64,000 nt of DNA from JACDAN01 sp963827705. GTDB taxonomy: Bacteria; Actinomycetota; Thermoleophilia; Gaiellales; Gaiellaceae. The translations under genes and the position numbers were made by a program. This document shows positions 15,945 through 23,232 of this stretch, piece after piece; within the stretch, counting starts at the first letter, position 1, and the number at the start of each line of letters is the position of its first letter. Below the pieces are notes generated by a model. The model made no database searches, was not told the origin of the DNA, and saw only the letters and a program-made list of their open reading frames with translations. Where the stretch lies: the NCBI GenBank assembly GCA_963827705.1, contig CAWHBN010000013.1:248001-312000 (forward strand), written 5' to 3'.

Positions 15945-16825
15945 TCGAGGTCGAGAACCTCAGCAAGCGGTTCGGGAAGACGCAGGCCGTCGCCGGGCTG
16001 AGCTTCCGGGTCGAGCCCGGCACGATCACGGGCTTCCTCGGGCCGAACGGCGCCGGCAAGTCCACGACGCTCCGCTCGATCCTCGGTCTTGTGCACCCAG
16101 ACGCCGGGCAAACGGTCGTCCTCGGCGTGCCGTACAGGCAGCTGTCGCGGCCGTTGCACCAGGTCGGCGCGGTGCTCGAGGCCAGCGAGGTGCATCCGGG
16201 CCGCTCCGGCCGGAACCACCTTCGTGTGCTCGCCGCCGCCTCGGGGCTTCCGCGCTCGCGCGTCGAGGAGGTGCTCTCGCTCGTCGAGCTGAGCGCCGGA
16301 GCCAAGCGGCGGGTGAAGGGCTATTCGCTCGGAATGCGGCAGCGGCTCGGGCTTGCCGCTGCGCTCCTGGGCGATCCCGAGGTGCTCGTGCTCGACGAGC
16401 CGGCCAACGGCCTCGACCCGGCCGGAATCCGTTGGCTCCGCGACCTGCTCCACGCCCTGGCCGGCGAAGGGCGGACGATCCTTGTCTCGAGCCACGTGCT
16501 CGCGGAGGTCGCGCAGACCGTGGATCGCGTGGTGATCATCCACCGGGGCAGGCTGATCCAGCAGGCGGCGATGGCGGAGGTGCTCGCAGGCGCGCAGGGC
16601 GCCACACGGGTCCGGACGCCGAACACAGGGCGGCTGCGCGAGCTCCTGGCTGGCGAGGGTGCAAAGGTCGACGAGGCCGACGGCGTCCTCTTGGTCGAGA
16701 TCCCGCCCGAGCGCGTCGGAGAGATCGCCGCGGCGAACGGGATCGTGCTCCACGAGCTGGGCGTGGAGCGCGCCACGCTCGAAGAGGTCTTCCTGGAGCT
16801 GACAGGAGGGGAGACGACGGAGTGA
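15941..16825 (+). CDS. ABC transporter ATP-binding protein
   Basis: 294 residues. Walker A GPNGAGKSTT (about residue 35), signature YSLGMRQRL (about 128), Walker B VLVLDEPANGLDP and the switch histidine in VSSHVL are all present. The C-terminal 75 residues form the accessory domain typical of DrrA/CcmA-type exporters. It pairs with the permease that overlaps its stop by four bases; substrate unknown. Confidence 0.92.
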   Translation: MIEVENLSKRFGKTQAVAGLSFRVEPGTITGFLGPNGAGKSTTLRSILGLVHPDAGQTVVLGVPYRQLSRPLHQVGAVLEASEVHPGRSGRNHLRVLAAASGLPRSRVEEVLSLVELSAGAKRRVKGYSLGMRQRLGLAAALLGDPEVLVLDEPANGLDPAGIRWLRDLLHALAGEGRTILVSSHVLAEVAQTVDRVVIIHRGRLIQQAAMAEVLAGAQGATRVRTPNTGRLRELLAGEGAKVDEADGVLLVEIPPERVGEIAAANGIVLHELGVERATLEEVFLELTGGETTE

Positions 16826-17571
16826 CGGACCTGATCCGCGCGGAGCTGCTCAAGGTCCGGACGACCCGGGGATGGTGGTACTACCTCGGCGTCATCATCC
16901 TGCTCACCGGCATCGCGGTCGCAGGCGACACGGGGTCGGCGGAGGACGAGCGTCGGCCGCTGCTCGAGTTCCAGCTCGGTCTCGTCGATGCGGCCGGAAT
17001 CGCGGCGCTGATTGCGATCATCCTCGGGATCACGATCGTCACGACCGAGTTTCGCCACGGGACGATCACCCCGACGGTGCTCGTCGAGCCGCGTCGCGAA
17101 TTGGTCGCCGTCGCCAAGGCCGTCGCGACCACGATCATGTCCCTCGCGTTCGCGCTGCTGGGGCTCGCAGTCGTCGCCGCGGTCGCGATTCCATGGCTGC
17201 TTGCCCTCGACGTCGAGCTCCAACTCGGTGAGTCCGACATGGCGGTACGCGCCGCCCAGATACTCCTGCTCGTCGTGCTCTGGGGGCTGCTGGGCGTCGC
17301 GATCGGCGTCCTCGTCCAGAGCCAGGTCGCGGCGCTCGTCGGGACGCTCGTCTGGATCTTCCTCGTCGAGACGCTTCTGATCGGCGTCTTCGGCTGGCTC
17401 GACATCGAGGGCCTGGCTCCGTACCTGCCGATCCAGGCCCTCGACGCTGTCGACGGGACGGGCGGCGAGGACATCCTGTCCTACTGGCCGGGAGTCGCGG
17501 TCTCGCTGGCCTGGATCGCCGCGCTCGGCGTAGCCGGCACCGAGCGGCTCAGGAGGCGCGACATCACCTGA
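16822..17571 (+). CDS. ABC-2 type permease
   Basis: 249 residues with about six membrane segments (for example GWWYYLGVIILLTGIAV, AAGIAALIAIILGITIV and AQILLLVVLWGLLGVAIGVL). The motif VTTEFRHGTITPTVLVEPRR is typical of ABC-2 permeases with actinobacterial homologues. It starts with GTG within the ATPase stop. With the ATPase it should form a two-component exporter; nothing in the context identifies its substrate. Confidence 0.9.
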   Translation: MTDLIRAELLKVRTTRGWWYYLGVIILLTGIAVAGDTGSAEDERRPLLEFQLGLVDAAGIAALIAIILGITIVTTEFRHGTITPTVLVEPRRELVAVAKAVATTIMSLAFALLGLAVVAAVAIPWLLALDVELQLGESDMAVRAAQILLLVVLWGLLGVAIGVLVQSQVAALVGTLVWIFLVETLLIGVFGWLDIEGLAPYLPIQALDAVDGTGGEDILSYWPGVAVSLAWIAALGVAGTERLRRRDIT

Positions 17572-17585
17572 GCTACGGTGGGGCG

Positions 17586-18968
17586 ATGGCCGCGCCGCTC
17601 GCCCGGGACGACGAGCTCGAGCTCGAAATCGAGTCGCTCGCCTACGGCGGGAACGGCGTTGCCCGGATGGACGGCTTCGTGGTGTTCGTGCGTCGTGGGC
17701 TGCCGGGCGACAAGGTTCGCGCGCGCGTCACGAAGGTTCAGCGGCGTCACGCGGAGGCGCTGGCGGTGGAGGTGCTCGAGCCGAGCCCGCAGCGGGTGGA
17801 GGCGCCGTGCGACCACTACCCGGCGTGCGGCGGCTGCCGCTTCCAGGATCTCGACTACGAGGCTCAGATCGCGGCGAAGGAGGCGCAGGTGCGGGACGCC
17901 CTCGTGCGGATCGGCGGGCTGCCGGAGCCGCCGCTCGAGCCGATCGTCCCCGCTGCGTCGGTCTTCCACTACCGCAACAAGCTCGAGTACTCGTTCGCGC
18001 CCGGGCCGGCGGGGCCGATGCTTGGCTTCCACAAGGCGGGCCGCTGGGACGAGGTGATCGACATCGCCGAGTGCTGGCTGACGACGGAGCTGGGCAACCG
18101 GATCCGCGAGGCGGTTCGCGCCTGGGCCCGGGAGAGCGGGCATCCCGCCTACGACCAGGAGGCGGGCACGGGCTTCCTCCGGCATCTCGTCTACCGCGAG
18201 GGGCGGAACACAGGGCAGGTGCTTCTCCAGCTCGTGACGGCGCCGGGGAAGCTCGACGCCGACGGCTTCGTCGCGACGCTGCGGCGGTTCCCCGAGGTGC
18301 GGTCCATCCACCACGCCGTCAACGATCGCCCGGCGGAGGTGACGAACCTCCCGACGACCCTGCTCTGGGGCGACGAGGCGATCGAGGAGCTGGTGCTCGG
18401 GCTCCGGTTCCGCGTGCGGCCGACCGCGTTCCTGCAGACGAACACGGAGATGGCGGAGCGTCTGTACGAGCTCGCGATCGACGCTGCGGGCCTGACCGGC
18501 GAGGAGACGGTCTGGGATCTCTACTGCGGGACCGGGACGATCGGGCTCTCGTTGGCCTCGGACGCCCTAACGGTCTGGGGCGTCGACGTCTCGGAGGAGT
18601 CGATCGCGTGCGCGCTCGAGAACGCCGACCTGAACGGCATCGCGAACTCGGCATTCTTCGCCGGCGAGGTCGGCCAGGCCGTCGAGGAGCTGCGCGACCG
18701 CTCGGGTGACCCGGATGTCGTCGTGGTGGATCCGCCGCGAGCGGGCCTGTCGAACAAGGCGATCAGGCGGCTCGGCCGGATCGGCGCGCCGCGGATCGTC
18801 TACGTCTCGTGCAACCCGACGACGCTGGCGGGGAACGCCAAGCTCCTCAGAGAGGACTGGGGCTACGAGCTGAAGCGAACGCGCCCGGTAGACATGTTCC
18901 CGCACACTCCGCACGTGGAGTCTGTCTCGCTGCTGGAACGCACGGCCGCAAGTGACACGTTCGAGTGA
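17586..18968 (+). CDS. 23S rRNA (uracil-C5)-methyltransferase, TrmA/RlmD family
   Basis: 460 residues. A TRAM domain covers residues 5-65, followed by the iron-sulphur cysteines (CDHYPACGGC, then C in IAECWL), a SAM-binding motif (VWDLYCGTGTIGLSLA), VVVDPPRAGLS and the catalytic YVSCNPTTLA. It methylates a uracil C5 in RNA; RlmD or RlmCD is likely but the exact site cannot be told. A TACGGT box ends 6 bases before the ATG. The stop codon lies inside the left repeat of the REP-type element. Confidence 0.92.
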   Translation: MAAPLARDDELELEIESLAYGGNGVARMDGFVVFVRRGLPGDKVRARVTKVQRRHAEALAVEVLEPSPQRVEAPCDHYPACGGCRFQDLDYEAQIAAKEAQVRDALVRIGGLPEPPLEPIVPAASVFHYRNKLEYSFAPGPAGPMLGFHKAGRWDEVIDIAECWLTTELGNRIREAVRAWARESGHPAYDQEAGTGFLRHLVYREGRNTGQVLLQLVTAPGKLDADGFVATLRRFPEVRSIHHAVNDRPAEVTNLPTTLLWGDEAIEELVLGLRFRVRPTAFLQTNTEMAERLYELAIDAAGLTGEETVWDLYCGTGTIGLSLASDALTVWGVDVSEESIACALENADLNGIANSAFFAGEVGQAVEELRDRSGDPDVVVVDPPRAGLSNKAIRRLGRIGAPRIVYVSCNPTTLAGNAKLLREDWGYELKRTRPVDMFPHTPHVESVSLLERTAASDTFE

Positions 18969-19076
18969 CAGTCACCCGGACACGGCCCGAAGGGCCGTGG
19001 CCGGCCCGCCACGGGCCAGGCGACCATCGGGTCGCCCGACGGCGGCACGCCGGGCCGTGTCCTAGTGACTGTCACT
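18964..19076. repeat. REP-type composite element with terminal inverted repeats
   Basis: A 113-bp element bounded by 26-base inverted repeats (18964-18989 and 19051-19076; two mismatches). Each end holds GTGAC-N-GTCAC. Between them are hairpins: CACGGCCC-GAA-GGGCCGTG (18981-18999), GGCCCG-CCA-CGGGCC (19003-19017), GGCGACC-ATCG-GGTCGCC (19019-19036) and GGCG-GCA-CGCC (19041-19051). It stands 73 bases upstream of a REP-associated transposase gene, the usual arrangement for such elements. It may also end transcription of the methyltransferase gene. Confidence 0.75.
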
Positions 19077-19149
19077 GAGACGGGTCGGATGTGGATCAGT
19101 GGTGTGCCGGCGTCCGGCGTTCACGCGTCTGGGCGCTTAGATAGCGCCG

Positions 19150-19644
19150 ATGGCTCGCCGACCTCGCAGAGAGCTCACTGACGGCGTCTTCCATACGACC
19201 GCCCGAGGAACCAACCGCACGCGGATCGTCGAGGATGCCATCGACTGCAACGCGTTCACGTCGCTCCTCCGACGCGTTGCTCGGCGCTGGACGTGGCGCC
19301 TCTACGCGTTCTGCCTGATGCCGAACCATCACCACATCGTCGTTGCCGCGACGCTCGAGCACCTGTCACGCGGAATGCACGCATTGAACGGTCGACACGC
19401 CACTCGGTTCAACCGACGCCACGGCCGAACCGGCCATCTCTTCCAGGAGCGGTTCGACGCCCGCATGATCGACGGGGACGCGTACCTGGAACACGCCTGC
19501 CGCTACGTCCTCGAAAACCCCGTTCGCGGCGGCCTCGCCCAGCACGCGCTGGACTGGGCGTGGAGCGGCGGCGAGGCGCGTCATGCGCTCGACGGCTCGC
19601 CGGTACGACTACTGGTCGAGTACGCGGAACTGCGCCAGACATAG
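19150..19644 (+). CDS. REP-associated tyrosine transposase (RAYT, Y1/IS200-like)
   Basis: 164 residues. The HUH motif is in FCLMPNHHHIVVAA near residue 59, the family segment GRTGHLFQERFDA near 95, and the candidate catalytic tyrosine in HACRYVLENPVRGG near 117. Such single-domain transposases cut and move REP hairpins as single-stranded DNA. A TAGATA box ends 6 bases before the ATG. The 3' end overlaps the convergent membrane-protein gene by 36 bases. The REP element at 18964-19076 is its likely substrate. Confidence 0.92.
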   Translation: MARRPRRELTDGVFHTTARGTNRTRIVEDAIDCNAFTSLLRRVARRWTWRLYAFCLMPNHHHIVVAATLEHLSRGMHALNGRHATRFNRRHGRTGHLFQERFDARMIDGDAYLEHACRYVLENPVRGGLAQHALDWAWSGGEARHALDGSPVRLLVEYAELRQT

Positions 19645-20454
19645 GCGGCGAGGATCAACAGGCACCGACGGCCGGGCCGCCTGCGCCATCAGGCGGAGGA
19701 GCTCCGCCGGCTCGCCGCGCTCGCGGCGCCAGCGCTGGAACTCGCGCCAGAGGAGATCCGCGTTCGGGATCAGGAACCCGAACGCCAGCCCCGGCAGGGC
19801 CGGCAGTCCTGCGGACTCCCACAGGACGCCGATCACGAGCGTCAGGCCGAGCGAGAGAGTCAAGGCGACGAACGTCCAGCCGACGCGCAGGTTCCAGCGC
19901 GCAGCCGCCGCCAGGAACAGCGCGAAGAACAGCAGGTCGGGCGGCCCGAGCAGCGCGGCGCTCGGCTCGCCGGGGTGCGGGAACTCGAACGCGACCCGGT
20001 CGAACAGGCCGGGCTCCTCCTCGACGATGTGACCGGTCGGCCCGCGCCAAACGGAGAACGCATCAACCCACGGAATGAGCAGCGCGACCAGCGCCACCCA
20101 GAGAACGCTCTCGAAGTACTCGAGGAACCAGAACCCGAGCGTCGTCATCAGGGCGAGCTTCGCGAAGCTCGACAGCGACTGGAGCTCCGCCAGCTCGAGC
20201 AGGACGACCAGTACGAGCAGCGCAAGAGCGAGCAGCAGGAGCCCGTGCGACGTGCGGTATGGCAGCGCGAGGTAGACGAGCGCGAAGATCGACGGGATCA
20301 GGCAGAGCGCGAGGAACGCGACGTTCCACCACTTCGAGAGGTCGACCAGCTGCTCGTGCCAGGCGTAGTACGCCCCGAGCGCCACGGCGAGGACGGCGAA
20401 CGCCGCGACCCGTGGGGTCGCGACGCGCCTCAGTAGGGCGGAAGCTCTGCCCAC
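19609..20454 (-). CDS. Membrane protein of unknown function
   Basis: 281 residues with about seven hydrophobic segments (AAFAVLAVALGAYYAW, LLLLALALLVLVVLLELAEL, LWVALVALLIPWVDAF, LLFFALFLAAAARW and others) and an extramembrane stretch around GPTGHIVEEEPGLFDRVAFE. I do not recognise a characterised family. The GTG at 20454 overlaps the glycosylase stop. The last 15 or so residues (PVDPRRLCLAQFRVLDQ) overlap the transposase gene and look less conserved, so the original C-terminus may have been replaced when the RAYT region arrived. Confidence 0.75.
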   Translation of the reverse strand: MGRASALLRRVATPRVAAFAVLAVALGAYYAWHEQLVDLSKWWNVAFLALCLIPSIFALVYLALPYRTSHGLLLLALALLVLVVLLELAELQSLSSFAKLALMTTLGFWFLEYFESVLWVALVALLIPWVDAFSVWRGPTGHIVEEEPGLFDRVAFEFPHPGEPSAALLGPPDLLFFALFLAAAARWNLRVGWTFVALTLSLGLTLVIGVLWESAGLPALPGLAFGFLIPNADLLWREFQRWRRERGEPAELLRLMAQAARPSVPVDPRRLCLAQFRVLDQ

Positions 20455-21017
20455 CAGGGGCCGAGCGCCTTCAGCGCCCGCCAGAAGCGTGTCTTCGCTG
20501 CCTGCTCGTCGAGCGAAGCGTCGATGTCAGGGACGTAGAGCGCCTCGACCGTCGGCGTCCATTGCTGGAGCTCCCCGGGCTTCGCTTCCAGCTCGCCGGC
20601 CAGCGGAAAACCGAGCTCGTTCAAGAAGGCGAGCGCGTCCTCGCCCATCACCACGAGCAGCTTCGGCTGGACGATGTGCAGCTCGCGCAGGAGCCACTCG
20701 GCCGCCTGCCCTTCGTCGCCGCCGTCGAACTTGAAGCAGTTCGTCCCGTAGACCGCGAGCGGGTCGATGTGAAGGCGTTGGAGCGACTTCACGAGCGCCT
20801 GCCCGGCACGGCCGAAGAACGCGACGCCTTCCTGGATCTCCGAGTGCTGCGGCCGGAATTTGAGGAGGAAGATGTCGGCGAGCGGATGCCCCGATCCGAT
20901 CGCCGGAATCCGTCCGTCGCCGGCCCGTCGGATCTCGTCACCGAGCTCGTTCGTCTCGGTGATCGCCTTCTGGAGGTAGCGCTCGTGAATCTCGTCGGTG
21001 GCAGGCACAGGCGGCAT
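20430..21017 (-). CDS. Uracil-DNA glycosylase superfamily protein
   Basis: 195 residues with a UDG-like fold: IGSGHPLADIFLLKFRP near residue 41, EGVAFFGRAGQALVKSL near 63, YGTNCFKFD near 90, and PKLLVVMGEDALAFL near 118. This resembles the family 4/5 layout, but the cysteines of a 4Fe-4S cluster are largely missing, so it may be a divergent or non-iron member. It starts four bases after the glycosyltransferase-PHP gene. Removal of uracil from DNA is inferred from the fold only. Confidence 0.72.
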   Translation of the reverse strand: MPPVPATDEIHERYLQKAITETNELGDEIRRAGDGRIPAIGSGHPLADIFLLKFRPQHSEIQEGVAFFGRAGQALVKSLQRLHIDPLAVYGTNCFKFDGGDEGQAAEWLLRELHIVQPKLLVVMGEDALAFLNELGFPLAGELEAKPGELQQWTPTVEALYVPDIDASLDEQAAKTRFWRALKALGPWWAELPPY

Positions 21018-21020
21018 GAA

Positions 21021-22763
21021 TCAGGTTCTGCCCTCCAGGACCCTTTCCTTGACCTGGGCGGTCCACTTGAGGGCCTGGAGGTACGCGAGCGAGCGCGGGC
21101 GACGGAGGACTTCCGCGGTGCGAAGGCTGACCAGGAATTCGTCGCGGTCGGCGAACGCGCGCATGCGCAGGCCGCCGGTCCCGACCCCCTGCAGCACGTG
21201 CGCGTCCGAGCCCGCGCCCATCGTCAGGTTGTACTTGCGCGCGAAGCGCAGCGCCTCGTCGTTGTACTGCTCGAAAAGGAGACGGGCGTTGTAGACCTCG
21301 AACACGTCGATGTCGGACAGGTGGCGGTGGATCGTCTTCGCATCGGGGATCGAGTGCATCCGGTCGAACGGGTGGGGGAGATACACGAGGCCGCCCTGCG
21401 CCTTGATCGCGGCGATCGTGTCCGCGAAGGGCATGCCCCGGGGGATCTCGCGCTCGAGGAAGAGGCCGATCACCTCGCCCTGGTTGTCCGTCTTGACCTC
21501 CTCGCCCGGGATCACGAGGAGATCTGTCCCGAGCGCGGCCTCCACCGTCGCCTCGGCTCCGCCGAAGGCGTTGTGGTCGGTGACCGCGATCGCGCCGAGC
21601 CCCTCGGCGAGCGCGTGCTCGGCGAGCTCCTCCGGCTCGACGAGGCAGTCGTGCGACCACGAGGTGTGCATGTGGAGGTCGACCGTGATCCAGCGGCGGT
21701 CGGCGAGCGGGTCGGAATCCCTCGAGCGGCGCCGGCGTCCGGCGAGCGAGCGATAGAGCTCGTCCAGCTCCCGCCCCAGCGCGGCGAAGCTCTGGCTCTC
21801 GGCGCTCCTGCGTCCTTCGGCAGCCGAATCGCCGCGGAGCTCGGGGCTCTCGGCGAGTCGGGCGACGGCTGCGGCCGCCAGCGCAGGCTGCTCGTGCACG
21901 CCCGGCGGTGAGGCGATCGCCGCGCCCGCGGCGCTCGCCTCGAGGCTGACCCGGCGGAGCCCGGAGAGGGCCGGCACGAAGATCGGCGCCTCGTTCAGGA
22001 TCGGCGCGCGAGCCTGACCAGACCGCGCCGTCCGAACCCGGACGCGGCCGCGGAGCGCAGCGGGAACCGAGGGACGACCGGCCAGCGCCTTCGTCCTCAG
22101 CAGCATCAGCTCCCAGCCCGGCAGCTCCTTCATGATCGAGTACAGGGCCTTCGTGAGGAGCCTTTCGCCGGGCCGCCACTCGCAGACGATCACGTCGCGC
22201 TTCTCGACAGGGTGGAAGAGCTCCGTGTCGATCCCGAGCGGCGTCAGCCGGTAGTCACCGGGAAAGCGCGTCGCCGCTGCCGAGGCCGTCTCGGGTGAGA
22301 CCGCTAGGAGCGCGTCGATCCGCGAGAGCAAACGTCCGCGCTGCGCCTTGCTCGGCGGGTAGCTCAGCCGCTCCGGCGAGAAGAAGCTCGCGACGGAAAG
22401 CGCGTGGCTGTCTCGCAGCGCGACATACGAAAGGCTCGGAAGCCCAGGCTCGAAGCCGTGGACGACGTCGTAGCCGCCGCGCGACAGCGCGAGCGCGAGG
22501 TTGGCGCGGACGCCGACCGGCAGTCCGATCCGGCTCCTGCGCGAGATGGGCACGGCCGGGCCGACCGCGATCACCTCGCCGTTCGCACCGTCCGCCAGCG
22601 CGCGGCGCCCTGCGATCAGGTCGGACGCGCGCCCAGAGGGCGCGAGAACGGTGACTTCGTGGCCGAGGCGGCGCAGCTCACCCGCCGCGCCCGCGACGTG
22701 CTCGTTGACGTCATGAGGCTGCGACCAGGAGAACGGGGTGACCAGGCAGATCCGGAGACCCAC
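21021..22763 (-). CDS. Glycosyltransferase (GT4)-PHP phosphoesterase fusion
   Basis: 580 residues with two domains. Residues 1-340 resemble a GT4 glycosyltransferase (ICLVTPFSWSQPHDVNEHV, LTPLGIDTELFHPVEKRDV, then SLEASAAGAAIASP). Residues 355-580 form a PHP domain with the metal ligands of the first motif (VDLHMHTSWSHD), then AVTDHNAFGGA, VIPGEEVKT, VYLPHPFDR and GSDAHV. Both halves look complete. PHP proteins hydrolyse phosphoesters; a nucleotide-sugar or sugar-phosphate substrate is a guess. TACACT ends 7 bases before the GTG, so the transcript is probably leaderless. Confidence 0.88.
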   Translation of the reverse strand: MGLRICLVTPFSWSQPHDVNEHVAGAAGELRRLGHEVTVLAPSGRASDLIAGRRALADGANGEVIAVGPAVPISRRSRIGLPVGVRANLALALSRGGYDVVHGFEPGLPSLSYVALRDSHALSVASFFSPERLSYPPSKAQRGRLLSRIDALLAVSPETASAAATRFPGDYRLTPLGIDTELFHPVEKRDVIVCEWRPGERLLTKALYSIMKELPGWELMLLRTKALAGRPSVPAALRGRVRVRTARSGQARAPILNEAPIFVPALSGLRRVSLEASAAGAAIASPPGVHEQPALAAAAVARLAESPELRGDSAAEGRRSAESQSFAALGRELDELYRSLAGRRRRSRDSDPLADRRWITVDLHMHTSWSHDCLVEPEELAEHALAEGLGAIAVTDHNAFGGAEATVEAALGTDLLVIPGEEVKTDNQGEVIGLFLEREIPRGMPFADTIAAIKAQGGLVYLPHPFDRMHSIPDAKTIHRHLSDIDVFEVYNARLLFEQYNDEALRFARKYNLTMGAGSDAHVLQGVGTGGLRMRAFADRDEFLVSLRTAEVLRRPRSLAYLQALKWTAQVKERVLEGRT

Positions 22764-22776
22764 GGCTTCGAGTGTA
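22764..22776 (-). promoter_or_regulatory. Leaderless -10 box, GT-PHP gene
   Basis: Minus-strand TACACT (22776-22771), 7 bases, then the GTG at 22763; no Shine-Dalgarno sequence. Confidence 0.5.
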
Positions 22777-22820
22777 GTTCGGGTCTTCCGCTACGTCGTG
22801 AAACCTGTGTCTTTCTCGTC

Positions 22821-23177
22821 TTGACACCACGAGGGATCGCACGGTTCTTCCCGTCCGACCCGCCGCGGCCGGTCGCCCCGGAGCTCCTGCTCCGTGGGAC
22901 CGATCTGAAGGGCGAGCAGCGGAGCAACCGCTTCACGCACGTCCGCCTCGTCGTCCTCGACAACCAGTGCACGGGGAATACCGCGTACCACGGCGACCAG
23001 GACAACGATCCGGGCATGAACGCCGATTGCCGGATCGGATCGCCGCCGGGCTTCCCGCCGCGTGGCGCTGACGTACGGGCCGCCGAGCTGCAGGTCTACT
23101 CGAGCGACCACCGGGTCAACGGCGCGACGCTCGTCCGTGACGACAACGGCGACGACGGTCAGGGCGAGGACGGCTAG
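22821..23177 (+). CDS. Orphan coding fragment, possibly truncated secreted protein
   Basis: The frame ending at 23177 has strong G/C at third positions from about 22880 on, so it is coding. The product includes RLVVLDNQCTGNTAYHGDQD and ELQVYSSDHRVNGATLVRDD and ends in an Asp/Gly-rich tail. There are two cysteines but no signal peptide. The only start in range is TTG at 22821, with no ribosome site or -10 box, so the true N-terminus may be lost by truncation or a frameshift. I do not recognise the family. It is followed at once by a strong hairpin. Confidence 0.5.
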   Translation: MTPRGIARFFPSDPPRPVAPELLLRGTDLKGEQRSNRFTHVRLVVLDNQCTGNTAYHGDQDNDPGMNADCRIGSPPGFPPRGADVRAAELQVYSSDHRVNGATLVRDDNGDDGQGEDG

Positions 23178-23197
23178 TCGTCCTCGCCGGTGAGTGC

Positions 23198-23227
23198 AGA
23201 GAGGGCCGGCTCGCGCCGGCCCTCTCT
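23198..23227. terminator. Bidirectional hairpin terminator
   Basis: A perfect 13-bp stem (AGAGAGGGCCGGC, loop TCGC, complement) between two convergent genes that end at 23177 and 23233. It can serve both strands; T-runs are short (CGTTCCT). Confidence 0.75.
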
Positions 23228-23232
23228 CGTTC

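Noticed and set aside
19150..19644. Complete IS200/IS605 insertion sequence
   Set aside because: The protein is RAYT-like, single, and linked to a REP element; no TnpB or typical left/right ends are found.
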